From positions 1 to 56,404 of the forward strand of contig DASWJH010000076.1 of the NCBI GenBank assembly GCA_036397255.1: a DNA stretch of 56,404 nucleotides, read 5' to 3'. Source of the stretch: Nitrospiria bacterium (GTDB lineage Bacteria; Nitrospirota; Nitrospiria; DASWJH01). Each line of letters starts with the position of its first letter. The stretch's first letter is position 1. Position numbers and translations under genes: made by a program. Under the pieces are notes generated by a model. The model was not told where the DNA came from and did not search any database. It saw only the letters and a list, made by a program, of their open reading frames with translations. Shown here in pieces: positions 44,206-52,574 of the stretch.

Positions 44206-44796
44206 TTATTTATTGCTTTTAATCAGCTCTAAGAACTCCAGGCGCGCTTTGTGATCCGTTCTGAAGGTTCCTAACATGGAACTGGTGACTGCCCTTGTGT
44301 TTTGTTTTTCAACTCCCCGCATCATCATGCAAAGGTGTTGGGCTTCCATGACAACCGCTACCCCAGAGGGAAGGATTTTCTCTTTAATTACTTCTGCAAT
44401 TTGACAAGTGAGTCGTTCCTGAACTTGCAATCTCCGACTAAATACTTCCACCAGGCGTGGAAGTTTACTCAGCCCGATCACTTTTTGGTTCGGTGTATAA
44501 GCGACATGGCATTTCCCAAAGAAAGGAAGAAGATGGTGTTCACACAGGCTATAAAAATCGATATCTTTAACAATAATCATTTCATCGTATTCAATCGGAA
44601 AAAGGGCATCATTTAATATCTCATCCACATTCTGATGGTACCCATTTGTAAATGCCTTCAGGGCCTTTTCTACCCGTTCAGGTGTTTTTAATAATCCATT
44701 CCGGGAAGGGTCTTCCCCAACCATGAGAAGAAGCTTTTCAATGAGATCCCGAATACGGGTATCTTTTTCCTCAATACTCGCCTGTTCAATTTCCAT
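44206..44796 (-). CDS. folE: GTP cyclohydrolase I (FolE)
   Basis: First step of tetrahydrofolate synthesis: GTP to dihydroneopterin triphosphate. Zinc ligands are in [10 protein letters not shown] and [12 protein letters not shown]. Also [15 protein letters not shown] near the N-terminus. The reading frame continues to 44841, but the ATG at 44796 has GGGGGAG seven nt upstream and gives 196 aa, close to the norm. Divergent from the MBL-fold gene, with its own promoter (44837-44866). Confidence 0.97.
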   Translation of the reverse strand: MEIEQASIEEKDTRIRDLIEKLLLMVGEDPSRNGLLKTPERVEKALKAFTNGYHQNVDEILNDALFPIEYDEMIIVKDIDFYSLCEHHLLPFFGKCHVAYTPNQKVIGLSKLPRLVEVFSRRLQVQERLTCQIAEVIKEKILPSGVAVVMEAQHLCMMMRGVEKQNTRAVTSSMLGTFRTDHKARLEFLELIKSNK

Positions 44797-44836
44797 GGAG
44801 TGACTCCCCCAAAAAAGAGGTTTTTCAAACAGAAAA

Positions 44837-44866
44837 ATCATATCATGCGAAAAAAGCCCAGGTCAA
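44837..44866 (-). promoter_or_regulatory. folE promoter
   Basis: On the minus strand TTGACC (44861-44866), 18-bp spacer, TATGAT (44837-44842, 5 of 6). Leader of about 35 nt. Its -35 lies only 26 bp from the -35 of the divergent promoter at 44893-44922. Confidence 0.75.
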
Positions 44867-44892
44867 ACAAAAGGTTTTAGAACCGGTGGGGT

Positions 44893-44922
44893 TTGACAGT
44901 CTGTTTCTAAATTGGTTAGAAT
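44893..44922 (+). promoter_or_regulatory. promoter of the MBL-hem-ccm gene string
   Basis: TTGACA (44893-44898), 18-bp spacer, TAGAAT (44917-44922, 5 of 6). The next start codon is at 44953, so the leader is about 25 nt. No comparable promoter is seen within the following 11 kb. Confidence 0.78.
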
Positions 44923-44952
44923 GCGAATTCTTAATTTTTAAAGGCCAGTTTC

Positions 44953-45561
44953 GTGAGAGAAATTTCCAAAGGAATATTGGAATGGTCTTGGTTTTCACAA
45001 GAAAAAGCCATTGATTTTAATGGTCACCTTTTGATGGAAAACGGAGAAGGGTGTTTAATCGATCCGCCTTCCTTTTCACTCCAAGAGCAGGAAATCCTTC
45101 AAAAAAAGAAATTTCATGCAATTTTGATTACGAATCGAGACCATGTCCGCGAGGCGGAACTTTCCCGGACCCTTTTTAAAGCTCCGGTCATGGGGCCCGA
45201 GGCCGATGCCCCTTTTGTAGATATCAAGGTGGACCAAACCTTTCGAGATGGGGACCGTCTTCCAGGGGGAATTGAGGTGATTTCTATTCATCACGGAAAA
45301 TCACCCGGAGAGTCCGCTTTATGGTTTCCGGGGAGTGGGGGTGTTTTGGTCTTGGGCGATGCCCTTATTGGAAAACCCAAAGGGGAATTGAATTTACTTC
45401 CCGCTGAAAAGTTCTCCGATCGGAAAAGGGCCATTGACGGTTTGCGTGTTTTTTTAAGGTTTGATTTTGAAATGGTGTTGGTGGGGGATGGAGAATCGGT
45501 TTTAAGAAATGGGAAAAAGGCGGTTGAAAACTTTTTTGCTCGGGAAGGATTTGATGTTTAA
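44953..45561 (+). CDS. metallo-beta-lactamase-fold protein with degenerate metal site
   Basis: A 202-aa protein with an MBL-like fold: the beginning FNGHLLMENGEGCLIDPP (about 23-40), a TNRDHVREAE block (about 60-69) in place of the HxHxDH metal motif, ISIHHGKSPGESALWF (about 109-124) and LVLGDALIGK (about 131-140). Two of the histidines expected in HxHxDH are changed to Asn and Arg, so zinc binding is probably partial or lost. It starts with GTG. It is the first gene of a string leading to hemE-hemH-hemY. Function unknown; no direct heme role is shown. Confidence 0.72.
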   Translation: MREISKGILEWSWFSQEKAIDFNGHLLMENGEGCLIDPPSFSLQEQEILQKKKFHAILITNRDHVREAELSRTLFKAPVMGPEADAPFVDIKVDQTFRDGDRLPGGIEVISIHHGKSPGESALWFPGSGGVLVLGDALIGKPKGELNLLPAEKFSDRKRAIDGLRVFLRFDFEMVLVGDGESVLRNGKKAVENFFAREGFDV

Positions 45562-45593
45562 CGTTTAATGAACCGAGTCATCGGGGGGAATGA

Positions 45594-46631
45594 ATGTTAA
45601 AAAATGAACTGTTTTTAAAAGCCTGTCGCCGAGAGGGGGTGGATCAAACCCCTGTTTGGATTATGCGGCAAGCGGGCCGGTATATGAAGGAATACAGAGA
45701 GTTGCGTAAAAAAGTGGATTTCCTGACCCTTTGCAAAACCCCCGAGCTGGCCCTGGAAGCCTCCATGTTACCCGTGGAGATTTTAAAAATTGATGCTGCT
45801 ATCCTTTTTTCGGATATTTTAATTCCTGTTGAGGCCATGGGGATGGATTTGAGTTTCACCGATAGTGGTCCTGTTTTGGGGAATCCTATACAAAATGAAG
45901 AGCAGGTGGAATCTTTAACCGTTCCTTTGGTGGAAGAGAAGCTGTTTTTTGTTTTCGATGCCATCCGCCTGATTCAAAAAACCTTAGAAGGTCGCCTTCC
46001 TCTTCTTGGGTTTTCCGGAGCCCCTTATACGTTGGCAACCTATATGGTTGAGGGTCGGACGTCCTCAAACTTTTACAAAATCAAAAAATTGCTTTTTAGC
46101 CGGCCAGACCTTGTTCATACACTTTTTAAAAAACTGACCGAAACGGTTACGAGATACCTCCAATTACAAATTAGAGCCGGTGTTCAGGCTGTACAACTTT
46201 TTGATACCTGGGCGGGAACCCTCTCTCCGGAGACCTATCGGGAATTTGCCCTTCCCTATACCCAACAAATTGTTGAGAGCCTTCGCCCCGAAGGCGTTCC
46301 CATTATCCTTTATGTCAATGGTGGCGGGGGCCTTTTGGAACTCATGGCCGGGTCTGGGGTGGATGTGGTGAGCATTGATTGGCGAGTGGATATAAAGGAG
46401 GCCAAAGAAAGAATTGGCAGCCGAGTTTGTCTTCAGGGAAACCTTGATCCCTGTTTTTTATACGGTAACCCTGCGAATATCCGGCGGGAAGTGAAAAGAA
46501 TTCTGGAAGGTTTTGGTCGTGGAAACGGCCATATTTTTAATTTAGGTCATGGCATTCTTCCCGATACTCCGGTAGAAAATGCGATTGCTCTGGTTGAAGC
46601 GGTTCATGAAGAAAGTCGGTGTTTTCATTAG
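45594..46631 (+). CDS. hemE: uroporphyrinogen decarboxylase
   Basis: Converts uroporphyrinogen III to coproporphyrinogen III in heme synthesis. The family blocks are PVWIMRQAGRYMKEYR (near the N-terminus), GFSGAPYTLATYM, FDTWAGTLSP and NLGHGILPDTP. Length 345 aa is standard. It lies about 30 bp after the MBL-fold gene and is followed by hemH and hemY, in the hemEHY order known from Bacillus. Confidence 0.98.
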   Translation: MLKNELFLKACRREGVDQTPVWIMRQAGRYMKEYRELRKKVDFLTLCKTPELALEASMLPVEILKIDAAILFSDILIPVEAMGMDLSFTDSGPVLGNPIQNEEQVESLTVPLVEEKLFFVFDAIRLIQKTLEGRLPLLGFSGAPYTLATYMVEGRTSSNFYKIKKLLFSRPDLVHTLFKKLTETVTRYLQLQIRAGVQAVQLFDTWAGTLSPETYREFALPYTQQIVESLRPEGVPIILYVNGGGGLLELMAGSGVDVVSIDWRVDIKEAKERIGSRVCLQGNLDPCFLYGNPANIRREVKRILEGFGRGNGHIFNLGHGILPDTPVENAIALVEAVHEESRCFH

Positions 46632-46664
46632 TGTGTTTCCCACGGTTTAAGGTGTCATAATCCC

Positions 46665-47666
46665 ATGTCCAACACTGATATGCAACCGATTGGTGTGGTG
46701 TTGCTTAACCTCGGGGGCCCTGATTCCCTGGATGCTGTTGAACCCTTTCTTGTAAACCTTTTTTTAGATCCGGATATCCTTCCCTTTCCTTTTGGTCGTT
46801 TTGCTCGGTCCTTTTTAGCCCGTACCATTGCCCGAAGACGGGCAGAAAAGGTAAAAGAATACTATCGAAAAATCGGAGGGGGTTCTCCCATTTTCCCTTT
46901 GACCCGAAAGCAAGCGGAAGGGTTGGAGAAGGAGTTAAAATCCCAGGGTAATTTTAAAGTTTTAATTGCCATGCGTTATTGGCACCCGACCACCGAAGAG
47001 GCAATTGACCAAATGGGCAGGTTGAATTTAAAAAGGGTTGTTTTGCTGCCCTTGTATCCTCAATTTTCAACGGCCACCACGGAGTCTAGTTTTAAAGAGT
47101 TTGAGAGGGTTCGGAAAGAAAAAGGGGGAGAGAATTGGGAGGTTTTAAAAATTCCTCATTGGTACGACCATCCTTTGGTCATCGATTCATTGGTGCTTCA
47201 AATTAAAAATGCCCTTCAAAATATTCCAGTGTTGGAAAACCAACCGCTTCATATTGTTTTTTCCGCTCACGGGGTTCCGCTTCGTTTAATCCAAAAAGGG
47301 GATCCCTATCAAAATCAGATTGAAGAAAACGTGAGGTTGATTGGACAATCTTTGGGCGGGTCCTATCCGATCCACCTGTGTTATCAAAGCCGCGTGGGCC
47401 CTTTAAGATGGACGGGTCCTTCCACGGATGAAATGCTGAAAGACCTTGCGGCTCATGGGGTTAAAAACCTCCTGATGATTCCGATCAGTTTTGTCTCCGA
47501 CCATTCTGAAACGCTCTATGAAATGGATATTTTGTATCGGGACTTGGCGCACCAACTGGGAATCCATGGGTTTCATCGGATGCCTTCCCTTAACGATTCT
47601 CCAGCATTTATAAAAGCGCTATCTGGCATTGTGGTCGATTCTTGTCACTCGAACCGTTGGTTATGA
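46665..47666 (+). CDS. hemH: ferrochelatase
   Basis: Inserts iron into a porphyrin to make heme. The blocks GVVLLNLGGPDSLDAVEPFL, PLYPQFSTATTES, FSAHGVPL and PISFVSDHSETLYEMD are characteristic. Length 333 aa. Sequence alone does not show whether the substrate is protoporphyrin or coproporphyrin. It overlaps hemY by four bases. Confidence 0.97.
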   Translation: MSNTDMQPIGVVLLNLGGPDSLDAVEPFLVNLFLDPDILPFPFGRFARSFLARTIARRRAEKVKEYYRKIGGGSPIFPLTRKQAEGLEKELKSQGNFKVLIAMRYWHPTTEEAIDQMGRLNLKRVVLLPLYPQFSTATTESSFKEFERVRKEKGGENWEVLKIPHWYDHPLVIDSLVLQIKNALQNIPVLENQPLHIVFSAHGVPLRLIQKGDPYQNQIEENVRLIGQSLGGSYPIHLCYQSRVGPLRWTGPSTDEMLKDLAAHGVKNLLMIPISFVSDHSETLYEMDILYRDLAHQLGIHGFHRMPSLNDSPAFIKALSGIVVDSCHSNRWL

Positions 47667-49048
47667 AGGTTTCCCAGAAAACGGTTATTGTGGTGGGAGG
47701 GGGGATTTCCGGTCTTTCCATCGCTTATGGGTTAAGAAAATTGGGTCATTCTGTTCGTCTTTTGGAAAAAGAAAAAGTGCCCGGTGGGTTTGTGAAAAGT
47801 TATTTTCATGAGGGGTACCTGGTGGAAGCAGGCCCCAACAGTACCCTCGATCAGCATGAAGAGGTTCAAACACTATGTTCAGACTTAGGTTTGGATGAAA
47901 GCCGTATTCCGGGAAACCCCGTTTCCAAAAAAAGGTACCTGGTCAAAAATGGAAAGTTGATCGCTGTTCCTTTGGGTTTTGGGGCCTTTTTAAAGACGGA
48001 CCTTTGGAGTATGCGCGGAAAACTCCGGCTTTTGAAAGAACCCTTCGTCAAAAAAGGGGAAGAAAAAGACGAAAGTGTCGCATCCTTTTTTGAAAGACGA
48101 TTGGGCCGAGAAATGGTTGAGTATGGTATCGATCCGTTTGTTTCAGGAATATATGCAGGAGACCCTTGCCGGTTGTCTGTTCGAAGTACTTTCCCTCGAT
48201 TGTTTAATTTGGAGCAGGATTATGGGAGCTTGCTGAAGGGGGTTTTGTTCAAGGGAAAGAAAAAAAGAAAAGAGACCCAAAAAGGTCTTTTTTCTTTTAA
48301 AAGCGGGATGGGTGAACTCACCCAGGGTTTATCTCATTGGTTGGGAGAATCGGTTCAATCGGGCTGGGAGGTCAAGGAGTTAGATTATCAAAATAATCCT
48401 CCCAAAATAACGGTGAAAGGGGTAACCCAAAATCGAGGGGTGGCGTGCGATGGGGATGCAGTGGTTTTGGCTACCCCCGCTTATTGGACCTCCCATTTGA
48501 TCCATCCGTTATGCGTTTCACTTTCAGAACATCTGAAGGGTATTCACTATGCTCCCATAGCCATGGTTTTCTTGGGGTTTGATCGGACTGCCATTCAACA
48601 TCCGTTGGATGGGTTTGGTTGTTTGATTCCCTCCCGGGAAGGCTTTGACCTTTTGGGGTCACTTTGGAATTCGACCTTATTCCCGGGCCGTGCTCCCGAA
48701 GGTTGCATTGCCACCACTAATTTTCTGGGGGGTGCGAGAAAACCCGAAATTTTGGAAGCTTCCGATGAACAATTGATCGATATCGTGATCAAGGAGTTAA
48801 ACCAGTTGATTGGAGTTCAAAAAGCTCCTCAATTTTCGAAGGTGATCCGGTATCCTTATGCCATTCCACAATTTCAGTTGGGTTACACTGAAAAAATAAT
48901 TCAAATTGAAAAACGTTTAGAAGATTTTCCTGGAATTTTTCTTGGAGGAAATTTCCTGAAGGGTGTTTCAGTTGCTGATTGCATTTTAAACGGGCTTCAC
49001 CTTTCAAAAAAGGTTGATGCTTTTTTTGCAGTGAAGGATGGGGGTTGA
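47663..49048 (+). CDS. hemY: protoporphyrinogen / coproporphyrinogen oxidase (HemY type)
   Basis: FAD-dependent oxidase that removes six electrons from a porphyrinogen. The N-terminal FAD motif is GGGISGLSIAYGL (about 12-24). A C-terminal block, IFLGGNFLKGVSVADCI, is typical of HemY. Length 461 aa from the ATG at 47663, which overlaps the hemH stop (ATGA). The frame can be opened upstream, but this start is the natural one. In the hemEHY arrangement the enzyme may act on coproporphyrinogen III (CgoX role). Confidence 0.94.
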   Translation: MKVSQKTVIVVGGGISGLSIAYGLRKLGHSVRLLEKEKVPGGFVKSYFHEGYLVEAGPNSTLDQHEEVQTLCSDLGLDESRIPGNPVSKKRYLVKNGKLIAVPLGFGAFLKTDLWSMRGKLRLLKEPFVKKGEEKDESVASFFERRLGREMVEYGIDPFVSGIYAGDPCRLSVRSTFPRLFNLEQDYGSLLKGVLFKGKKKRKETQKGLFSFKSGMGELTQGLSHWLGESVQSGWEVKELDYQNNPPKITVKGVTQNRGVACDGDAVVLATPAYWTSHLIHPLCVSLSEHLKGIHYAPIAMVFLGFDRTAIQHPLDGFGCLIPSREGFDLLGSLWNSTLFPGRAPEGCIATTNFLGGARKPEILEASDEQLIDIVIKELNQLIGVQKAPQFSKVIRYPYAIPQFQLGYTEKIIQIEKRLEDFPGIFLGGNFLKGVSVADCILNGLHLSKKVDAFFAVKDGG

Positions 49049-49084
49049 TGTTTTTTAAAAAAAAAGGTTTTAAAGAAGGGGGAA

Positions 49085-49405
49085 ATGATGCCTCAGACAC
49101 TTACACGTTTTAGGAAACAGTTTCCAGAGGTCTGGAAAGCCTATGCCAATCTTCGGGATACCTGCACGGACACAGGACCTTTGGATGAAAAGACGGTGGA
49201 ACTCATTAAGGTGGGGATATCAGCGGCTTTGGGGCGTGAAGGGGGGCTCGTTGCCCATGTCTCCAGAGCGAGGAAGGCTGGTGCCAGCCCGGCTGAAACC
49301 TACCAGGCCATTCTTCAGGGCATGGGTTTGACCGGATTTCCAACTATTTTAGCCGCGTTCCAAGTGGTTCATGAAGTGTTCAAGAGGAAGAAAAGAACCA
49401 GGTGA
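49085..49405 (+). CDS. carboxymuconolactone decarboxylase (CMD/AhpD-like) family protein
   Basis: A 106-aa helical protein of the CMD family (FPEVWKAYANLRD, KTVELIKVGISAALG, HVSRARKAGASPAETYQAIL). The usual CxxC or ExxCxxxH pair is mostly absent: the first half of the active motif reads EGGLVAH, so the redox function of AhpD is unlikely and the role is uncertain. Two ATGs are in frame at 49085 and 49088; AAGGGGG lies 2 or 5 nt upstream. Placed between hemY and ccmA. Confidence 0.85.
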   Translation: MMPQTLTRFRKQFPEVWKAYANLRDTCTDTGPLDEKTVELIKVGISAALGREGGLVAHVSRARKAGASPAETYQAILQGMGLTGFPTILAAFQVVHEVFKRKKRTR

Positions 49406-49457
49406 TGGGCTAAGGGTCCATACCCTATAAACCAGGAAATTAAAAAAGGAGTTTTTT

Positions 49458-50135
49458 TTGAAGGCGGTTCAGGGGTTTCAAATTTCAAAGGGTTACCACC
49501 ATTTTCAGGTTCTGAGAGAGGTTTCTTTTGAGGTTGAAGAGGGGGAATGTTTTGCTTTGTTTGGCCCTAACGGAGCCGGAAAAACCACCCTTTTAAAAAT
49601 ATTATCAACGCTTCAACGTCCAACCTCCGGGACCTTTCAGATGATGGGGTTGGATGGGGTGAAAGACCGGGATAAAGTTCGAAATTTATTTTTACTCGTA
49701 GGGCATGGATCCTACCTTTATAATGAATTGGATGCCCTTGAAAATATAAATTTTTCTTTGGCTCTCAGGGGGATTTCCCGAACGGATCAAGAAGTAAAAA
49801 AGGCTTTGGATCGGGTGGATATCGGTCCATTTGCCAGATTTAAAGTGCGGGCATTTTCAGAGGGGATGAAAAAACGGTTGGCTATGGCCAAAACCATTTT
49901 GGTTCACCCCAAGGTTCTCCTGTTGGATGAGCCTTACTCTGCTTTGGATGAATCCGGGATGGGCCTTGTGAATCAATTTATGAAGGACATCACAGAACAG
50001 GGAACTGCAATTTTAATGACTACCCATAATCGAACGAAAACAGCCGAGGTAGCCCATCGGGCCGCCTGTCTTCAGCAAGGGGTAATGAAGGAAATTGCTG
50101 TTCAGGAGCTGGTGGAGGCCCATGAGCTTTTTTAG
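49458..50135 (+). CDS. ccmA: heme exporter ATPase CcmA
   Basis: ATP-binding subunit of the CcmABCD complex that loads heme on CcmE. Walker A GPNGAGKTT, signature FSEGMKKRLAMAK, Walker B LLLDEPYSALDE and TTHNRT are present. Length 225 aa. Starts with TTG at 49458, nine bases after AAAGGAG. It ends inside ccmB (14-bp overlap). Confidence 0.93.
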   Translation: MKAVQGFQISKGYHHFQVLREVSFEVEEGECFALFGPNGAGKTTLLKILSTLQRPTSGTFQMMGLDGVKDRDKVRNLFLLVGHGSYLYNELDALENINFSLALRGISRTDQEVKKALDRVDIGPFARFKVRAFSEGMKKRLAMAKTILVHPKVLLLDEPYSALDESGMGLVNQFMKDITEQGTAILMTTHNRTKTAEVAHRAACLQQGVMKEIAVQELVEAHELF

Positions 50136-50799
50136 AGTGGTCCGATGGGTCATCTGGAAGGATTTAATATGTGAGATTCGGGGGCGAGAAATGATCTCAT
50201 CCATGTTTTTCTTTGCCCTAATTGTTATTTTAATATTTAGTTTTAGCTTTTCCATGGACCAACAAATGGTAAAAAGCCTAATGGGTGGGATCATTTGGGT
50301 GGCCTTTGTTTTCACTGGCATTATCGGTTTGGGAAAGTCCTTTTTATCGGAGACCGAAAATGATTGTTTGGAATGTCTTCAAATGAGTCCTATCCCAAGA
50401 ACGGCAATCTACGTTGGAAAGTTGGTGAGCAATTTCTTTTTTATGTTAATTGTTGAGGTCATTTTATTTCCTTTGTTTGTGATCTTTTTTAATTTGGATG
50501 TGGTTGATAAAATTCCGATTCTCATGATAATATTTGTTCTGGGTTCTTTTGGGCTTTCCGCTCTTGGAACCCTTTTCTCCGCCATGACGGTTCAAATCCG
50601 GGCAAGGGAGGTTTTACTTCCCGTTCTTCTTTTGCCCCTGGCGGTTCCTTTAATTATTGGATCGGTAGAGGCAACAAGGGGTGTTCTCAGTACCGACCCT
50701 TTTTCGTTTTATAGGCATTGGATGGAATTGGTGGTTATTTTTGATGTGGTTTTTACAATTGTATCTTTTTGGGTTTTTGAGTTTATAATGGATTACTAA
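50122..50799 (+). CDS. ccmB: heme exporter membrane subunit CcmB
   Basis: A 225-aa integral membrane protein with six hydrophobic segments, starting MSFFRVVRWVIWKDL. The family block ETENDCLECLQMSPIPRTAIYVGKL (about 75-99) is present. The frame extends upstream, but the ATG at 50122 follows GGTGGAGG. It lies between ccmA and ccmC, as in standard Ccm operons. Confidence 0.92.
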   Translation: MSFFRVVRWVIWKDLICEIRGREMISSMFFFALIVILIFSFSFSMDQQMVKSLMGGIIWVAFVFTGIIGLGKSFLSETENDCLECLQMSPIPRTAIYVGKLVSNFFFMLIVEVILFPLFVIFFNLDVVDKIPILMIIFVLGSFGLSALGTLFSAMTVQIRAREVLLPVLLLPLAVPLIIGSVEATRGVLSTDPFSFYRHWMELVVIFDVVFTIVSFWVFEFIMDY

Positions 50800-50823
50800 A
50801 GCGGTTTTATTTTGGGGTGAAAC

Positions 50824-51540
50824 ATGATCATTGGTTTTTTTCGTCGATTTGAGGGATGGTTTGGGGTCTCAGGAGCCCTCTGCGTGTTAACCGGCCTTTA
50901 TCTGGCATTGGTCAGTTCACCCCCTGATTATTATCAAGGGGAGGTGGTTCGAATTATGTATGTTCATGTTCCCTTGGCCAAAACTTCATTATTGGCTTAT
51001 ACTACTCTTTTTTTTGGGAGCCTTTGGTATCTTTGGAAACGAGATCCAATGGTTGATAATATGTGTCGGGCAGCTGCGGGTATTGGTGTGCTTTTTACCG
51101 CTGGAGCCCTCATTACCGGCTCTATTTGGGCCAAACCCACCTGGAATACCTGGTGGACCTGGGATGCCCGGTTAATTTCTTTTTCGATTTTGTTACTCAT
51201 TCTGATGGGTTATTTGATGTTAAGGGCGTTTATGGATGATAAAGAAAAGGAAGCCCGGTATGCTGCCGTGTTTGCCATCGTGGGGTTTGTGGACCTTCCC
51301 ATCGTCTATTTTTCAGTGGAATGGTGGAGAACACTTCATCAACCCGCATCGGTTTCAATGAGAGGACTGAGTCTTTCTGCGGAAATATTTTTTCCATTAA
51401 CGATCATGGCGGTGGGTTTTTTATTCCTCTTTATTTATTTAATAAGCGTCCGGACTCAAATGATTTATTTGGAAGAACTTTTAGAGGCCAAACAGGGAAG
51501 TTTGTTAAATAAAGGGGGGGAAGTAATCAAAAGCGCGTGA
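50824..51540 (+). CDS. ccmC: heme-handling protein CcmC
   Basis: A 238-aa membrane protein of the heme-handling family (six helices). The tryptophan-rich WWD motif is in the segment IWAKPTWNTWWTWDARL (about 101-117); two likely heme-ligand histidines flank it (YVHVPLAK and the late HQPASVSM region). It loads heme onto CcmE and is the third gene of the ccm group, with a four-base overlap (GTGA) to the next gene. Confidence 0.95.
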   Translation: MIIGFFRRFEGWFGVSGALCVLTGLYLALVSSPPDYYQGEVVRIMYVHVPLAKTSLLAYTTLFFGSLWYLWKRDPMVDNMCRAAAGIGVLFTAGALITGSIWAKPTWNTWWTWDARLISFSILLLILMGYLMLRAFMDDKEKEARYAAVFAIVGFVDLPIVYFSVEWWRTLHQPASVSMRGLSLSAEIFFPLTIMAVGFLFLFIYLISVRTQMIYLEELLEAKQGSLLNKGGEVIKSA

Positions 51541-52028
51541 ACCTGTTCTATCTGCGATGGTTTATCATTTTTTTCGCTGGGGCTGTCATTGTTGGCTTTG
51601 GGGTCCAGCGGTATATTGATGAGGTGACCACCATCACTCCGAAAGAGGCTTTACAGCAAGAATCCGGGAAGGTCGTGAGGGTGATGGGGACTCTCCAAGG
51701 GGGCAGTCTTCTTCGGAATGTTTCGCCCAAAGAAACAACCTTTTTGCTCTCGGGAGAGGGGGTTGAGCTTCCCGTTCGCTATTCAGGGCCGCCTTCCGAT
51801 AGTCTAAGGGAACTAAAAACCTTGGTGGTCATTGGAAGTTGGAATCCTTCAGATCAGGAATTGAAATCACAGAGTTTAGGGTTGGTTCCAAATTATGGTT
51901 TTATTTCAGCCGCTTATATAGTTACATTTTTTCCAATGATTCTTTTTCTCTTTCATATGGAACGCAAGGTCCGGTTGTTGTATATTGAAATCAAAGAAGC
52001 CAAAGCCTACAAACCGGAGGAGAGGTGA
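51537..52028 (+). CDS. CcmE-like OB-fold protein with C-terminal CcmD-like helix
   Basis: A 163-aa protein. N-terminal membrane anchor (about 5-22), then a beta-rich segment (ESGKVVRVMGTLQGGSLL ... VELPVRYSGPPSD) resembling the CcmE OB domain, then a membrane helix and basic tail (FFPMILFLFHMERKVRLLYIEIKE) that resembles CcmD. The conserved His and Tyr of CcmE are absent, so covalent heme carriage is not expected. It occupies the place where ccmD would normally lie. I infer a CcmE-CcmD fusion or functional replacement. The start is GTG, overlapping ccmC. Confidence 0.7.
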   Translation: MNLFYLRWFIIFFAGAVIVGFGVQRYIDEVTTITPKEALQQESGKVVRVMGTLQGGSLLRNVSPKETTFLLSGEGVELPVRYSGPPSDSLRELKTLVVIGSWNPSDQELKSQSLGLVPNYGFISAAYIVTFFPMILFLFHMERKVRLLYIEIKEAKAYKPEER

Positions 52029-52029
52029 T

Positions 52030-52479
52030 TTGAGTAAGAATAAGCGATATGGCCTGATTATCAGCATGTTGATCGTTGGGGTAGCATTAGGGTACTTGGC
52101 GTTAGGGAATTTTGGAGAAAACCTGGTTTACTTTTTTACCCCCTCGGAAGTGATTGCCCTCTCCAAAGAATATTACGGTAAAAAGGTCAGAGTCGGAGGA
52201 ATGGTAGTGGAGGGCAGCCTAAAGGTGGTTCCCAATACACTCAAAATGACTTTTGAATTAACGGATGGTGAAAATCAAATTCCGGTGGCTTTTGAGGGAA
52301 TTCCCCCTGATTTGTTTAAGGAGGGCCAAGGGGCCGTGGTGGAAGGGTTTTGGGACACGGAGAAAACGTTTCGCTCTCATATGATCATGGCCAAACATTC
52401 CGAGGACTATATGCCCATTGAATTAAAACAAGCGGGGGTTCAATTGCCCAAAAAGGATTTTATTAAAACGCTTCAATAG
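52030..52479 (+). CDS. ccmE: cytochrome c maturation heme chaperone CcmE
   Basis: A 149-aa heme chaperone with one N-terminal membrane anchor (about 8-26) and an OB-fold domain. The covalent heme site is AKHSEDY: His123 with Tyr127, matching His130 and Tyr134 of E. coli CcmE. The reading frame extends upstream within the previous gene, but the TTG at 52030 lies directly after the previous stop (52028) with AGAGGTGA upstream. It carries heme from CcmC to CcmF. Confidence 0.93.
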   Translation: MSKNKRYGLIISMLIVGVALGYLALGNFGENLVYFFTPSEVIALSKEYYGKKVRVGGMVVEGSLKVVPNTLKMTFELTDGENQIPVAFEGIPPDLFKEGQGAVVEGFWDTEKTFRSHMIMAKHSEDYMPIELKQAGVQLPKKDFIKTLQ

Positions 52480-52574
52480 TCCTTAGTCCTTGGGCTTTTT
52501 TTCAAAAAAAAAAGGGTTGTTTTATTTGCCCTTTGGGTCTGGCCTTTATAAAGAGAGTTGGTTTTTAAAAATAT
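52480..52574 (+). other. spacer between ccmE and ccmF
   Basis: About 95 bp. A weak hairpin (AGTCC / GGGCT) with a T-run lies directly at the ccmE stop (52479-52506). It might reduce expression of the downstream genes, but it is not a strong terminator. The next gene is in the same direction. Confidence 0.35.

Noticed and set aside
52479-52506. Strong intrinsic terminator between ccmE and ccmF
   Set aside because: The stem is only about five pairs with a G-T, and ccmF is needed in the same pathway; it is noted only as a weak hairpin.
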